Of a DNA stretch of 9,310 nt, positions 1 through 5,989 are shown piece after piece. Each line of letters opens with the position of its first letter. Position 1 is the first letter of the stretch. This DNA comes from JANOGU01 sp964499865. Its GTDB lineage: Bacteria; Pseudomonadota; Alphaproteobacteria; Rhodobacterales; Rhodobacteraceae. The stretch is taken from positions 1 to 9,310 of the forward strand of contig CAZCPY010000121.1 in assembly GCA_964499865.1 (NCBI GenBank), written 5' to 3'. The notes below the pieces were generated by a model. That model did no database searches. It was given only the letters and a program-made list of their open reading frames with translations, and had not been told where the DNA came from. Made by a program: the position numbers and the translations under genes.

Positions 1-20
1 CAAATATCCTCAGGGGGGAG
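1..20 (+). repeat. Intergenic CAAATATCC/G-run element, copy 1
   Basis: The window opens with CAAATATCC, three variable bases and six G. The same arrangement recurs at 3242-3261, and the two copies agree at 16 of 20 positions. The second copy lies just after the stop codon of a plus-strand gene (tkt). By analogy, this copy probably follows a plus-strand gene that ends just left of the window and converges with zapA. The element may be cut by the window edge. From memory, such elements are frequent after genes in Rhodobacteraceae; I could not check this. Confidence 0.5.
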
Positions 21-37
21 GGAGCGCAGCGACCGGT

Positions 38-85
38 GGGGGCGGAACGCCCCCTTCACGGAGGGAAGCGGCTTCTTCAGCCGCT
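38..85. other. Two tandem hairpins downstream of zapA
   Basis: Two perfect inverted repeats lie in this gap. The first has 7-bp arms GGGGGCG/CGCCCCC at 38-44 and 48-54 with loop GAA. The second has 7-bp arms AGCGGCT/AGCCGCT at 67-73 and 79-85 with a 5-base loop. Neither is followed by a good T-run on either strand. They may be RNA 3'-end structures for the convergent genes on either side, but this is inferred from position only. Confidence 0.4.
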
Positions 86-91
86 GACCGA

Positions 92-117
92 CACAAAAGG
101 AATGTGCCGAAGGCACG
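92..117 (-). terminator. Probable rho-independent terminator of zapA
   Basis: Read on the minus strand, a short hairpin GTGCC-TTC-GGCAC (positions 116 to 104) is followed by the T-rich stretch ATTCCTTTTGTG. It begins about 36 bases past the zapA stop codon. The stem has only 5 bp, so termination may be partial. The T-rich tail on the minus side favours use by zapA rather than by a gene entering from the left. Confidence 0.45.
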
Positions 118-152
118 CAATCTGCTTCGGACGCCGGGGCCCGCGCCACCTG

Positions 153-527
153 TCAGGCGCTGGCGCGGTCCTCGACCTGCTGCGCCAGCGCCTCGGCGCG
201 GGCGGCGAGTTCGGCCAGCGTGTCGCGCACCGAGGGCGGGATCACCGGCACCTCGATCCGTTCGGGCGGCGCGGCGGGCCGGGCCTCGGCCTCGGCCAGG
301 CGCGCCTTGAGCGTGCGGTTCTCGTCCTCGACCGCGGCCGTGCGGTCGGCGAGCATCAGGCCCGCCATCAGCAGCATGCGCGATTCCGGCAGGCGGCCCA
401 TCTGGGCGACCAGGGGCTGCGCCTCGGCATCCAGCATCTGTGCGGCACCCGACAGGAAGTGTTCCTCGCCCGGCTGGCAGGTCACCCGGAACGGGCGGCC
501 GCCGATCATCACCTCGACCTCAGGCAT
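153..527 (-). CDS. zapA: Cell division protein ZapA
   Basis: The protein has 124 residues. It is a cytoplasmic FtsZ-binding protein that cross-links FtsZ protofilaments and helps gather the Z-ring at mid-cell. The N-terminal part (about residues 1-60) has the ZapA pattern: a short beta start (EVEVMIGGRPFRVTC), then helices with HFLSGAAQMLD and the segment ESRMLLMAGLMLADR. A helix of coiled-coil character follows (about 60-82), then a Pro-rich break and a second short helix (about 98-120). ATG at 527 was chosen over longer starts because GGAGG (538-534) lies 6 bases upstream and the ZapA fold begins right there. Its ATG overlaps the stop of the upstream coiled-coil gene in ATGCCTGA, so the two are probably translationally coupled. 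The extended C-terminus after the Pro-rich break is longer than the core ZapA domain needs. Identification rests on pattern and length recognised by eye. Confidence 0.85.
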   Translation of the reverse strand: MPEVEVMIGGRPFRVTCQPGEEHFLSGAAQMLDAEAQPLVAQMGRLPESRMLLMAGLMLADRTAAVEDENRTLKARLAEAEARPAAPPERIEVPVIPPSVRDTLAELAARAEALAQQVEDRASA

Positions 528-1041
528 GGGTTCCCTCCCCCAGAAGCGGGCGCAGTTCGGCCAGGATCTCGTCCATCTCGGCCACCTCGGTCTGGCGCAG
601 CGCACGCAGCGCCTCGAGCTCCGCCAGCATCGCCTTGTTGATCAGGTGCGGCTCGGTCGCCCCCGCCTGCGCCGCGTCGGTCAGCAGGCGCACCGTCTCG
701 CGCAGCTGTACCGTCGTCTTGCGCATCCGCGTCAGTTCCAGCCCCTGCACGTCAAGTTGCTGGGTCAGCCGGTCGACCTTGGCCTCGAGCGTGGAGAGCG
801 AGGACGAATCGCGTTCCTTGACCGCCTTGAGCCGTTCCTGCAGCTGCGCGTTGGCGGTGCGTTCGGCCTCCAGCGCCTCGCGAAGGGCCGCCGTTTCGGG
901 CGGCGCTTTGGGGTTTGGGGCCGGAATGGGGGCCGAAGTGGGGGCCGGGAGCGGGCCAATGCGGCCCAGCCCCTTGCCGATGCGGTCGAGCGCGGCACTC
1001 AGGCGGCGGCCGGCGTCGGCGATGTCGGTCGTCTCGGCCAT
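520..1041 (-). CDS. Coiled-coil protein, candidate ZapA partner (ZauP-like)
   Basis: This is a 173-residue cytoplasmic protein with no signal peptide or membrane segment. Residues 1-28 form a short amphipathic region (LSAALDRIGKGLGRIG). A low-complexity Pro/Ala linker covers about 30-48. Residues about 50-120 have the heptad-like Leu/Ala/Glu/Arg pattern of a long coiled coil, and a second helix near the C-terminus ends in EMDEILAELRPLLGE. The gene starts at 1041 with AAAGGGA upstream and overlaps zapA by 8 bp, the first gene of a two-gene unit. Caulobacter has a coiled-coil Z-ring accessory protein, ZauP, encoded with zapA, and E. coli ZapA also works with a coiled-coil partner (ZapB). I infer the same role here from operon position and architecture, not from recognised sequence identity. 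It could instead be an unrelated coiled-coil protein. That it is a real gene is well supported by its SD, its coupling to zapA and its protein-like composition. Confidence 0.8.
   Translation of the reverse strand: MAETTDIADAGRRLSAALDRIGKGLGRIGPLPAPTSAPIPAPNPKAPPETAALREALEAERTANAQLQERLKAVKERDSSSLSTLEAKVDRLTQQLDVQGLELTRMRKTTVQLRETVRLLTDAAQAGATEPHLINKAMLAELEALRALRQTEVAEMDEILAELRPLLGEGTHA
910..954 (+). repeat. 12-bp tandem repeat with G-quadruplex potential
   Basis: The plus strand carries four G-runs of 4, 4, 5 and 5 bases (910-913, 917-920, 928-932, 940-944) separated by 3, 7 and 7 bases, which fits an intramolecular G-quadruplex pattern. Within it are three degenerate 12-base units at 919-930, 931-942 and 943-954, each starting GGCCG. 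On the coding (minus) strand the same bases encode part of the Pro/Ala linker of the coiled-coil protein, so the mRNA carries C-runs and the G-rich strand is the transcription template. Confidence 0.55.
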
Positions 1042-1209
1042 CGGGATCCCTTTCGGCGTGTCGCCTTACGTTGCCAAGTGGCCCTGCGGGTTGCAAGGCC
1101 CAAGGGCATGTCTGCGGCGGGGTCCGGCTTGCATCGCGGGTCCGGGGCTGGCAGGAACGGCACGACCCCGTGTTGCCCTGAACACGCCGCCCGAAAGGAC
1201 CCTGCGACC
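1042..1209. promoter_or_regulatory. Divergent promoter region, coiled-coil gene/zapA and tkt
   Basis: These 168 bases separate two divergently read units and must carry both promoters unless they start further in. On the minus strand, TTGCAA (1095-1090), 17 bases and AACGTA (1072-1067) form a weak sigma-70-like pair about 26 bases before the coiled-coil start codon. I see no convincing pair for tkt. The tkt ribosome binding site is AAAGGA (1194-1199), 10 bases before its ATG. No riboswitch-like structure was recognised. Confidence 0.3.
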
Positions 1210-3219
1210 ATGGACCTCGCCGCCCGCCGCGCCGCCGATCCCGACCACTGGAAGATGGCCGCCGCGATCCGCGCGCTGACGCTCGATGCCGTGGCCGCGG
1301 CCAGGTCGGGCCATTCCGGCATGCCGATGGGGATGGCGGATGTGGCGACCGTCCTGTGGCGCCGCCACCTGCGCTTTGACGCCGCCGCCCCCGGCTGGGC
1401 CGACCGCGACCGCTTCATCCTGTCGGCGGGCCACGGGTCGATGCTGCTCTACAGCCTGCTGCACCTGACTGGGTTCGCCGACATGCCGATGCAGCAGCTG
1501 CGTGACTTCCGGCAGTGGGGCGCGCGCACCGCCGGGCATCCCGAATACGGCCATGCCGCGGGGATCGAGACGACCACCGGGCCCCTGGGCCAGGGCCTTG
1601 CCAATGCCGTCGGTTTCGCCATTGCCGAGGAGGCGCTGCGCGCACGCTGGGGCAAGGGCATCGTCGACCACCGCACCTGGGTGATCGCGGGCGACGGCTG
1701 CCTGATGGAGGGCGTGAGCCAGGAGGCCATCGCGCTGGCCGGGCGGCTGGGGCTGAACCGCTTGGTCGTTCTGTGGGACGACAACGGCATCACCATCGAC
1801 GGCAAGGTCAGCCTCGCCGACGTGACCGACCAGAAAGCGCGCTTTGCCGCCAGCGGATGGCAGGTCATGTCCTGCGACGGCCATGACCCCGCCGACATCG
1901 ACCGCGCGCTGACCGCCGCCCGGGCCGCCACCCGCCCGGTGATGGTCGCCTGCAAGACGCATATCGCGTTGGGCTCCGCAGTGCAGGACACCGCCAAGGG
2001 GCATGGGGCGATCACCGACGCCAGGGTGGTCGCCGACGCCAAGGCCGCCCATGGCTGGACCGCCGCGCCCTTCGAGATCCCCTCCGACGTGGCCGCGCTC
2101 TGGTCCGGGGCCGGGGCGCGCGGGGGCGCGGCGCGGGCCGACTGGCAGGCGCGCTTCGCCGCGCTGTCGGCGGCGAAACAGGCCGAGTTCGACCGCCAGA
2201 TGTCCGGCGCGGCGCCGAAGAGGCTCGCGGGCGCGATCCGGGCCGTGAAGGCCAAGGCGCTGGCCGACCGGCCCAAGCTTGCAACCCGCGCGGCCTCCGA
2301 GCTCGTGCTGACCGCCGTCAACCCGGTGATGCCGGAAACGCTCGGCGGCTCGGCCGACCTCACCGGGTCCAACAACACCCGCACGCCTGATCTGGGCGTC
2401 TTCGGCCCCGACAACCGCAAGGGCCGCTACATCCACTTCGGCATCCGCGAACACGCCATGGCCGCGGCGATGAACGGCATGGCCTTGCACGGCGGGGCAA
2501 GGCCTTACGGCGGGACCTTCATGTGCTTTACCGACTATGCCCGCCCGGCGATGCGGCTTTCGGCGCTGATGGGCGTGCCGGTCGTCTATGTGATGACGCA
2601 TGATTCCATAGGGCTCGGCGAGGATGGTCCCACGCACCAGCCGGTCGAGCACCTCGCCATCTCGCGCGCCACGCCCGACACCTGGGTGATGCGCCCCTGC
2701 GACCTCGTGGAGGTGGCCGAGGCCTGGGAAATCGCGCTGACCTCGTCCTCGACGCCGACGGTGCTGGCGCTGTCGCGCCAGAACCTGCCGACGCTGCGGA
2801 CCTTTGCGGGCAGGAACATGGTGGCACGCGGCGCCTATGTGCTGGAAGAGGCCTCGTCCCGCGCGAAGGCCACGCTGATCGCCACCGGGTCCGAGGTCGA
2901 GATCGCGGTGGCCGCCCGGGCGAGGCTCGAGGCCGCAGGCGTCCCGACCCGCGTCGTCTCCGCGCCCTGTCTGGAGCTTTTCGCAGCCCAGCCCGAGGCT
3001 TACCGCCGCAAGGTACTTGGTACCGGCGTGCGCGTCGCGGTCGAGGCCGGGGTGCGCCAGGGCTGGGACCGCTGGCTTCTGGGCGAAGGGGCGCGGCCCG
3101 GCAGGTCGGCCTTCGTCGGCATGACGGGCTTTGGCGCATCGGCGCCGGCGGAACGGCTCTACCAGGAGTTCGGGATCACCGCCGAGAAGGTCGCCGAAGC
3201 AGCACTCGCGCTCGTCTGA
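1210..3219 (+). CDS. tkt: Transketolase
   Basis: The protein has 669 residues, the usual length of a bacterial transketolase. It is a cytoplasmic thiamine-diphosphate enzyme that moves two-carbon ketol units between sugar phosphates in the pentose phosphate pathway and, where present, the Calvin cycle. The N-terminal domain shows the cofactor histidines in SGHSGMPMG (H35) and SAGHGS (H75), the TTGPLGQG turn, and the ThDP/metal motif GDG (161-163) closing at DDNG (N192). The middle domain has GIREHAM with the catalytic glutamate E414 and the highly conserved HDSIGLGEDGPTHQP (464-478). The C-terminal domain is complete. The frame stays open upstream to about 220, but ATG at 1210 has an SD and starts where transketolases start. 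The first cofactor loop reads SGHSG where many transketolases have SGHPG. The gene is not beside cbb genes here, so it is probably the housekeeping copy; this is inferred from context. Confidence 0.97.
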   Translation: MDLAARRAADPDHWKMAAAIRALTLDAVAAARSGHSGMPMGMADVATVLWRRHLRFDAAAPGWADRDRFILSAGHGSMLLYSLLHLTGFADMPMQQLRDFRQWGARTAGHPEYGHAAGIETTTGPLGQGLANAVGFAIAEEALRARWGKGIVDHRTWVIAGDGCLMEGVSQEAIALAGRLGLNRLVVLWDDNGITIDGKVSLADVTDQKARFAASGWQVMSCDGHDPADIDRALTAARAATRPVMVACKTHIALGSAVQDTAKGHGAITDARVVADAKAAHGWTAAPFEIPSDVAALWSGAGARGGAARADWQARFAALSAAKQAEFDRQMSGAAPKRLAGAIRAVKAKALADRPKLATRAASELVLTAVNPVMPETLGGSADLTGSNNTRTPDLGVFGPDNRKGRYIHFGIREHAMAAAMNGMALHGGARPYGGTFMCFTDYARPAMRLSALMGVPVVYVMTHDSIGLGEDGPTHQPVEHLAISRATPDTWVMRPCDLVEVAEAWEIALTSSSTPTVLALSRQNLPTLRTFAGRNMVARGAYVLEEASSRAKATLIATGSEVEIAVAARARLEAAGVPTRVVSAPCLELFAAQPEAYRRKVLGTGVRVAVEAGVRQGWDRWLLGEGARPGRSAFVGMTGFGASAPAERLYQEFGITAEKVAEAALALV

Positions 3220-3241
3220 CCGCCTGCCCTTCATCTCTTCC

Positions 3242-3261
3242 CAAATATCCCGCGGGGGGTG
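3242..3261 (+). repeat. Intergenic CAAATATCC/G-run element, copy 2
   Basis: CAAATATCC followed by CGC and six G, matching the copy at 1-20 in 16 of 20 bases. It starts 22 bases after the tkt stop codon and runs directly into the hairpin at 3261-3283, so element and hairpin may form one 3'-end module. Confidence 0.55.
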
Positions 3262-3283
3262 CGGGGGGTGTGAAACCCCCCGC
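3261..3283 (+). terminator. Probable tkt terminator hairpin
   Basis: This is a perfect 9-bp inverted repeat, GCGGGGGGT (3261-3269) and ACCCCCCGC (3275-3283), with loop GTGAA. It starts 42 bases after the tkt stop. The stem is very stable, but only TTCC follows, so it may act as a 3'-end stabiliser or a terminator with a weak U-tract. Confidence 0.55.
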
Positions 3284-3297
3284 TTCCACGGCACAGG

Positions 3298-3319
3298 ACA
3301 AAGCCCGCGGCAGCCGCGG
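3298..3319 (-). terminator. Probable ispG terminator
   Basis: Read on the minus strand, a 6-bp stem CCGCGG-CTG-CCGCGG (3319 to 3305) is followed by GCTTTGT. It lies about 135 bases past the ispG stop, so ispG would have a long 3' untranslated region. Beyond it on the same transcript is the complement of the tkt hairpin. Confidence 0.4.
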
Positions 3320-3320
3320 C

Positions 3321-3355
3321 GGGCGAGCGCCCCACACTCGGGTGGGGTCGAGCCC
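3321..3355. other. Long imperfect hairpin between tkt and ispG
   Basis: CCCCAC (3330-3335) pairs with GTGGGG (3342-3347) around a 6-base loop. GGGC (3321-3324) pairs with GCCC (3352-3355) outside an internal loop. It is the third stable hairpin in this 236-base convergent gap. The rest of the gap (3356-3455) shows no gene or clear signal. Confidence 0.35.
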
Positions 3356-3455
3356 GGCGCACCCCCCCGGCCGGATCAGCCAATCCCGCCGGGCACTTGC
3401 GGGGCGATCCTGAGGGTCGGTTCCAGCCGTCGCGCAGGCCGCGTGCGCCGCCTGT

Positions 3456-4580
3456 TCACTCGGCCGCCAGCTTCTCGGCCGCCTCGATCTCGGCGGCCTT
3501 GGCCTCGACCAGTTCGACGATGTGCTCGATCATGCGGTCGTTGCCCATCGTGTGGCTGGTCCTGCCGGCCATGTAGACCATCCCCTTGCCCGCGCCGCCG
3601 CCGGTGAAGCCGATGTCCGTCATCAGCGCCTCGCCCGGGCCGTTGACCACGCAGCCGATGATCGAGAGCGACATCGGCGTCTTGATGTGCTCCAGCCGCT
3701 GCTCCAGCGCCTCGACCGTCCTGATGACGTCGAACCCCTGCCGCGCGCAGGAGGGGCAGGAAATGATCTGCACCCCCCGGGTGCGGAGCCCCAGCGACTT
3801 CAGGATCTCGAAGCCGACCTTGACCTCCTCCACCGGATCGGCGGACAGCGACACCCGGATCGTGTCGCCGATGCCGAACCACAGAAGGCTTCCCAGCCCG
3901 ATGGCGGATTTCACCGTGCCCGAGATCAGCCCCCCGGCCTCGGTGATGCCGAGGTGGATCGGCGCATCCGTCGCGGCGGCAAGCTGCTGGTAGGCGCTTG
4001 CGGCCAGGAACACGTCGGACGCCTTGCAGCTGATCTTGAACTCGTGGAAATCGTTGTCCTGCAACAGCTTGATGTGGTCCAGGCCGGATTCGACCATCGC
4101 ATCCGGGCAGGGCTCGCCGTATTTCTCCAGGAGATGCTTTTCCAGCGAGCCCGCGTTCACGCCGATGCGCATCGAACAGCCGTGGTCCTTGGCGGCGCGC
4201 ACCACCTCGCGCACGCGGTCGGCAGAGCCGATGTTGCCGGGGTTGATGCGCAGGCAGGCGGCCCCCGCCTCTGCCGCCTCGATGGCGCGGCGGTAGTGGA
4301 AATGGATGTCGGCCACGATCGGGACGGGGCTTTCGGCCACGATCTCCTTCAGCGCCCGCGTGCTGTCCTCGTCGGGCGTCGAGATGCGGACGATGTCGGC
4401 GCCTGCGGCGGCGCAGCGCTGCACCTGCTCCAGCGTCGCCCGCACGTCGGAGGTGATCGTGTTGGTCATCGTCTGCACCGAAATCGGCGCGTCGCCCCCC
4501 ACCAGCACGCGACCGACCCTGATCTGGCGCGACACGCGCCGGTCGATGTTGCGCCAGGGGCGGATCGGATTGTGGGTCAT
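3456..4580 (-). CDS. ispG: 4-hydroxy-3-methylbut-2-enyl-diphosphate synthase IspG (GcpE)
   Basis: The protein has 374 residues, close to the 372 of E. coli IspG. It carries out the next-to-last step of the MEP (non-mevalonate) isoprenoid pathway, reductively opening methylerythritol cyclodiphosphate to HMBPP with a 4Fe-4S cluster and electrons from ferredoxin or flavodoxin. The N-terminal TIM-barrel region shows GGDAPISVQTMTNT, RISTPDE, ADIHFHYRRA and LRINPGNIG. The cluster ligands are visible at the C-terminus: SCPSC (C275, C278) and GCVVNGPGEA (C310, E317). This is the short bacterial form without the extra insert domain of plant enzymes. The ATG at 4580 fits the family N-terminus but has no clear SD. 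It follows the RodZ-like gene by 83 bases on the same strand, an order also seen in E. coli. The product would feed ubiquinone, undecaprenyl phosphate and any carotenoids or bacteriochlorophyll tail. Confidence 0.97.
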   Translation of the reverse strand: MTHNPIRPWRNIDRRVSRQIRVGRVLVGGDAPISVQTMTNTITSDVRATLEQVQRCAAAGADIVRISTPDEDSTRALKEIVAESPVPIVADIHFHYRRAIEAAEAGAACLRINPGNIGSADRVREVVRAAKDHGCSMRIGVNAGSLEKHLLEKYGEPCPDAMVESGLDHIKLLQDNDFHEFKISCKASDVFLAASAYQQLAAATDAPIHLGITEAGGLISGTVKSAIGLGSLLWFGIGDTIRVSLSADPVEEVKVGFEILKSLGLRTRGVQIISCPSCARQGFDVIRTVEALEQRLEHIKTPMSLSIIGCVVNGPGEALMTDIGFTGGGAGKGMVYMAGRTSHTMGNDRMIEHIVELVEAKAAEIEAAEKLAAE

Positions 4581-4622
4581 GCGTCAGGGCCCCGGATTGC
4601 CGGTCCAGAGATAGCGGACCGC

Positions 4623-4634
4623 GCCCTGCAGGGC
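4623..4634. other. 12-bp perfect palindrome upstream of ispG
   Basis: GCCCTGCAGGGC is a perfect palindrome in the 83-base gap between the RodZ-like gene and ispG, centred about 48 bases before the ispG start. It could be an operator or an RNA hairpin, or chance in GC-rich sequence. Confidence 0.3.
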
Positions 4635-4663
4635 AACGCCGTCGCGCGAGCCTCGCCGTCGGG

Positions 4664-5878
4664 CTATTCCGAGGGCGCCGCGGCAGGTCCGCCGGGGTCC
4701 GCCACGGGGGTGACTTCCGCCACCTCGGTCACGAAGCGCGACAGGTCGGCATCCGCGGCCGGGTCGGCCAGCGCATAGGCCTCGGCCAGCGCCTCGGGCG
4801 ACAGGGCGACGTTCGACACGACCTGCGCGCCCGGTGCGGCGGGGCCGTAGGACTGGCCGTTCACCACGAAATAGAGCGATCCCGAATTGCCCGACCGCAG
4901 CAGGGCCGCCTGTTCCATCTGCGGCACGACATAGCGTTCGCCGGCATCGAGGATCTTCTCGAACAGCACCGTGCCGTCGGCGGCCGAGACGCGCACCCAG
5001 GACGGGCGCACCGCCAGCAGTTCCACCGGCGCGGGCGCCTCTGCCACCACCTGCGGCACGGCGGGCGCGGCGGGCGCGGCGGCGACATCGACCACAGGCG
5101 CCGCCGCGGCGGCGGCAGGCCGGGGCAGGTCGGGGCGGATCGCAATGATCGGTCCGTCGCGCGGGGTCATTACCGGAACCTCCAGCGCCTCGGGGCGCAT
5201 CGGACGCTCCAGCGCTTCGGCCACCACGGCATCGTCCGCGGCATCCGGGGCCGACCGCACCAGCGGCTCCATGCCCGCGACATTGCCCAGACCGCCGATG
5301 TCCGCCACCACCTGCGGCGTCCGTTCCACCGGGGCCAGCTGCACGCGCTGCACCTCCTGCAGCACCGACCAGCCGCCATAGCCGATGCCCGCGATCAGCG
5401 CGGCCAGCACCACCAGCGACCCCACCGCGCCGGGCTCGATCCGGCTCAGCACGCTTTCGGCGCGGGGGACAAAACTCGCGTTGGGGTTGGCCAGCGGATC
5501 GCCAAGATCGCGCGCCCGCGCCCGCGCCCTCGTCACCCGCTGGGTCGAGGCCGCGGCCGACATGCCATGGGCGAGGGTAAAGCCCGCCTCGCGGCAGAAC
5601 TTCTCGTAGGCCCATTCCGGGTCCATCCCCAGATAGCGCGCATAGCTGCGGACGTAGCCCGCGACGAAGCCCTGCGTCTCGAAGGCCGCGACATCGGCAT
5701 TCTCGATCGCGGCGATGTAGGTGGCCTTGATCTTGAGCTCGCGCTGCACGTCCAGCAGCGACTTGCCCAGCGTGGCGCGTTCGCCCCGCATCAGGTCGCC
5801 CAGGCGCAGGTCGTAGTCGTCAAACCCCTTGGGTTTGGCCTCGTCCTGCGTCGAAGGTGTGGCCCTTCGCCCGATCAT
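4664..5878 (-). CDS. rodZ: RodZ-family protein: cytoplasmic HTH, one membrane segment, DUF4115-like domain
   Basis: The protein has 404 residues. The N-terminal part (about 22-100) is a RodZ-type helix-turn-helix, with LGDLMRGERATLGKSLLDV, YIAAIENAD and FVAGYVRSYARYLGMD. Next come a basic stretch (RVTRARARARD, about 114-124), a single membrane segment (about 153-173, SLVVLAALIAGIGYGGW), a long Ala/Pro-rich spacer (about 185-290), and a periplasmic beta-rich domain (about 291-360) starting SWVRVSAADGTVLFEKILDAGE, which fits DUF4115. In E. coli RodZ this layout links MreB filaments inside the cell to the elongasome outside. The RodZ HTH binds protein rather than DNA as its main role. The ATG at 5878 has AGGAAAGAG upstream at rather wide spacing. 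ispG follows by 83 bases, the same neighbour as in enterobacteria, which supports the call. If the organism lacks MreB-dependent rod shape the role may differ; it could also be described only as an HTH-DUF4115 protein. Confidence 0.78.
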   Translation of the reverse strand: MIGRRATPSTQDEAKPKGFDDYDLRLGDLMRGERATLGKSLLDVQRELKIKATYIAAIENADVAAFETQGFVAGYVRSYARYLGMDPEWAYEKFCREAGFTLAHGMSAAASTQRVTRARARARDLGDPLANPNASFVPRAESVLSRIEPGAVGSLVVLAALIAGIGYGGWSVLQEVQRVQLAPVERTPQVVADIGGLGNVAGMEPLVRSAPDAADDAVVAEALERPMRPEALEVPVMTPRDGPIIAIRPDLPRPAAAAAAPVVDVAAAPAAPAVPQVVAEAPAPVELLAVRPSWVRVSAADGTVLFEKILDAGERYVVPQMEQAALLRSGNSGSLYFVVNGQSYGPAAPGAQVVSNVALSPEALAEAYALADPAADADLSRFVTEVAEVTPVADPGGPAAAPSE

Positions 5879-5936
5879 GCGGACTGCTCTTTCCTGCCCC
5901 GAACCCGCGCGAGTCGGACCCCCGCTCGCGATTCCG

Positions 5937-5959
5937 TGTGTTCATGAATCCCTAACACA
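5937..5959. promoter_or_regulatory. Inverted repeat TGTGTT-N11-AACACA upstream of rodZ
   Basis: The arms TGTGTT (5937-5942) and AACACA (5954-5959) are perfect 6-bp complements around 11 bases that include TTCATGAA (5941-5948). The dyad lies 58 bases before the rodZ start and 30 bases past the hemA stop. Its spacing resembles a dimeric regulator site more than a terminator, since no T-run follows on the minus strand. No regulator can be named. Confidence 0.3.
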
Positions 5960-5989
5960 AGGCAAGCCGCTTTGCACCCGCAGAGGGGG

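Noticed and set aside
1..152. 6S RNA gene after zapA
   Set aside because: The position is right, but the segment folds as several small hairpins. I see neither the long terminal pairing nor the central bubble expected of 6S RNA.
220..1209. Upstream extension of the tkt frame, suggesting a fusion protein
   Set aside because: The extra 330 codons are antisense to zapA and its partner. Transketolase begins normally at 1210 with its own ribosome binding site.
1066..3294. A 742-codon open frame on the minus strand opposite tkt
   Set aside because: It is antisense to a clear transketolase. Its translation is rich in Gly, Arg, His and Pro with no domain pattern, which is typical of a GC-rich shadow frame.
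3522..4778. A 418-codon plus-strand open frame opposite ispG and the end of rodZ
   Set aside because: It is a His/Asp/Arg-rich shadow of ispG with no domain pattern.
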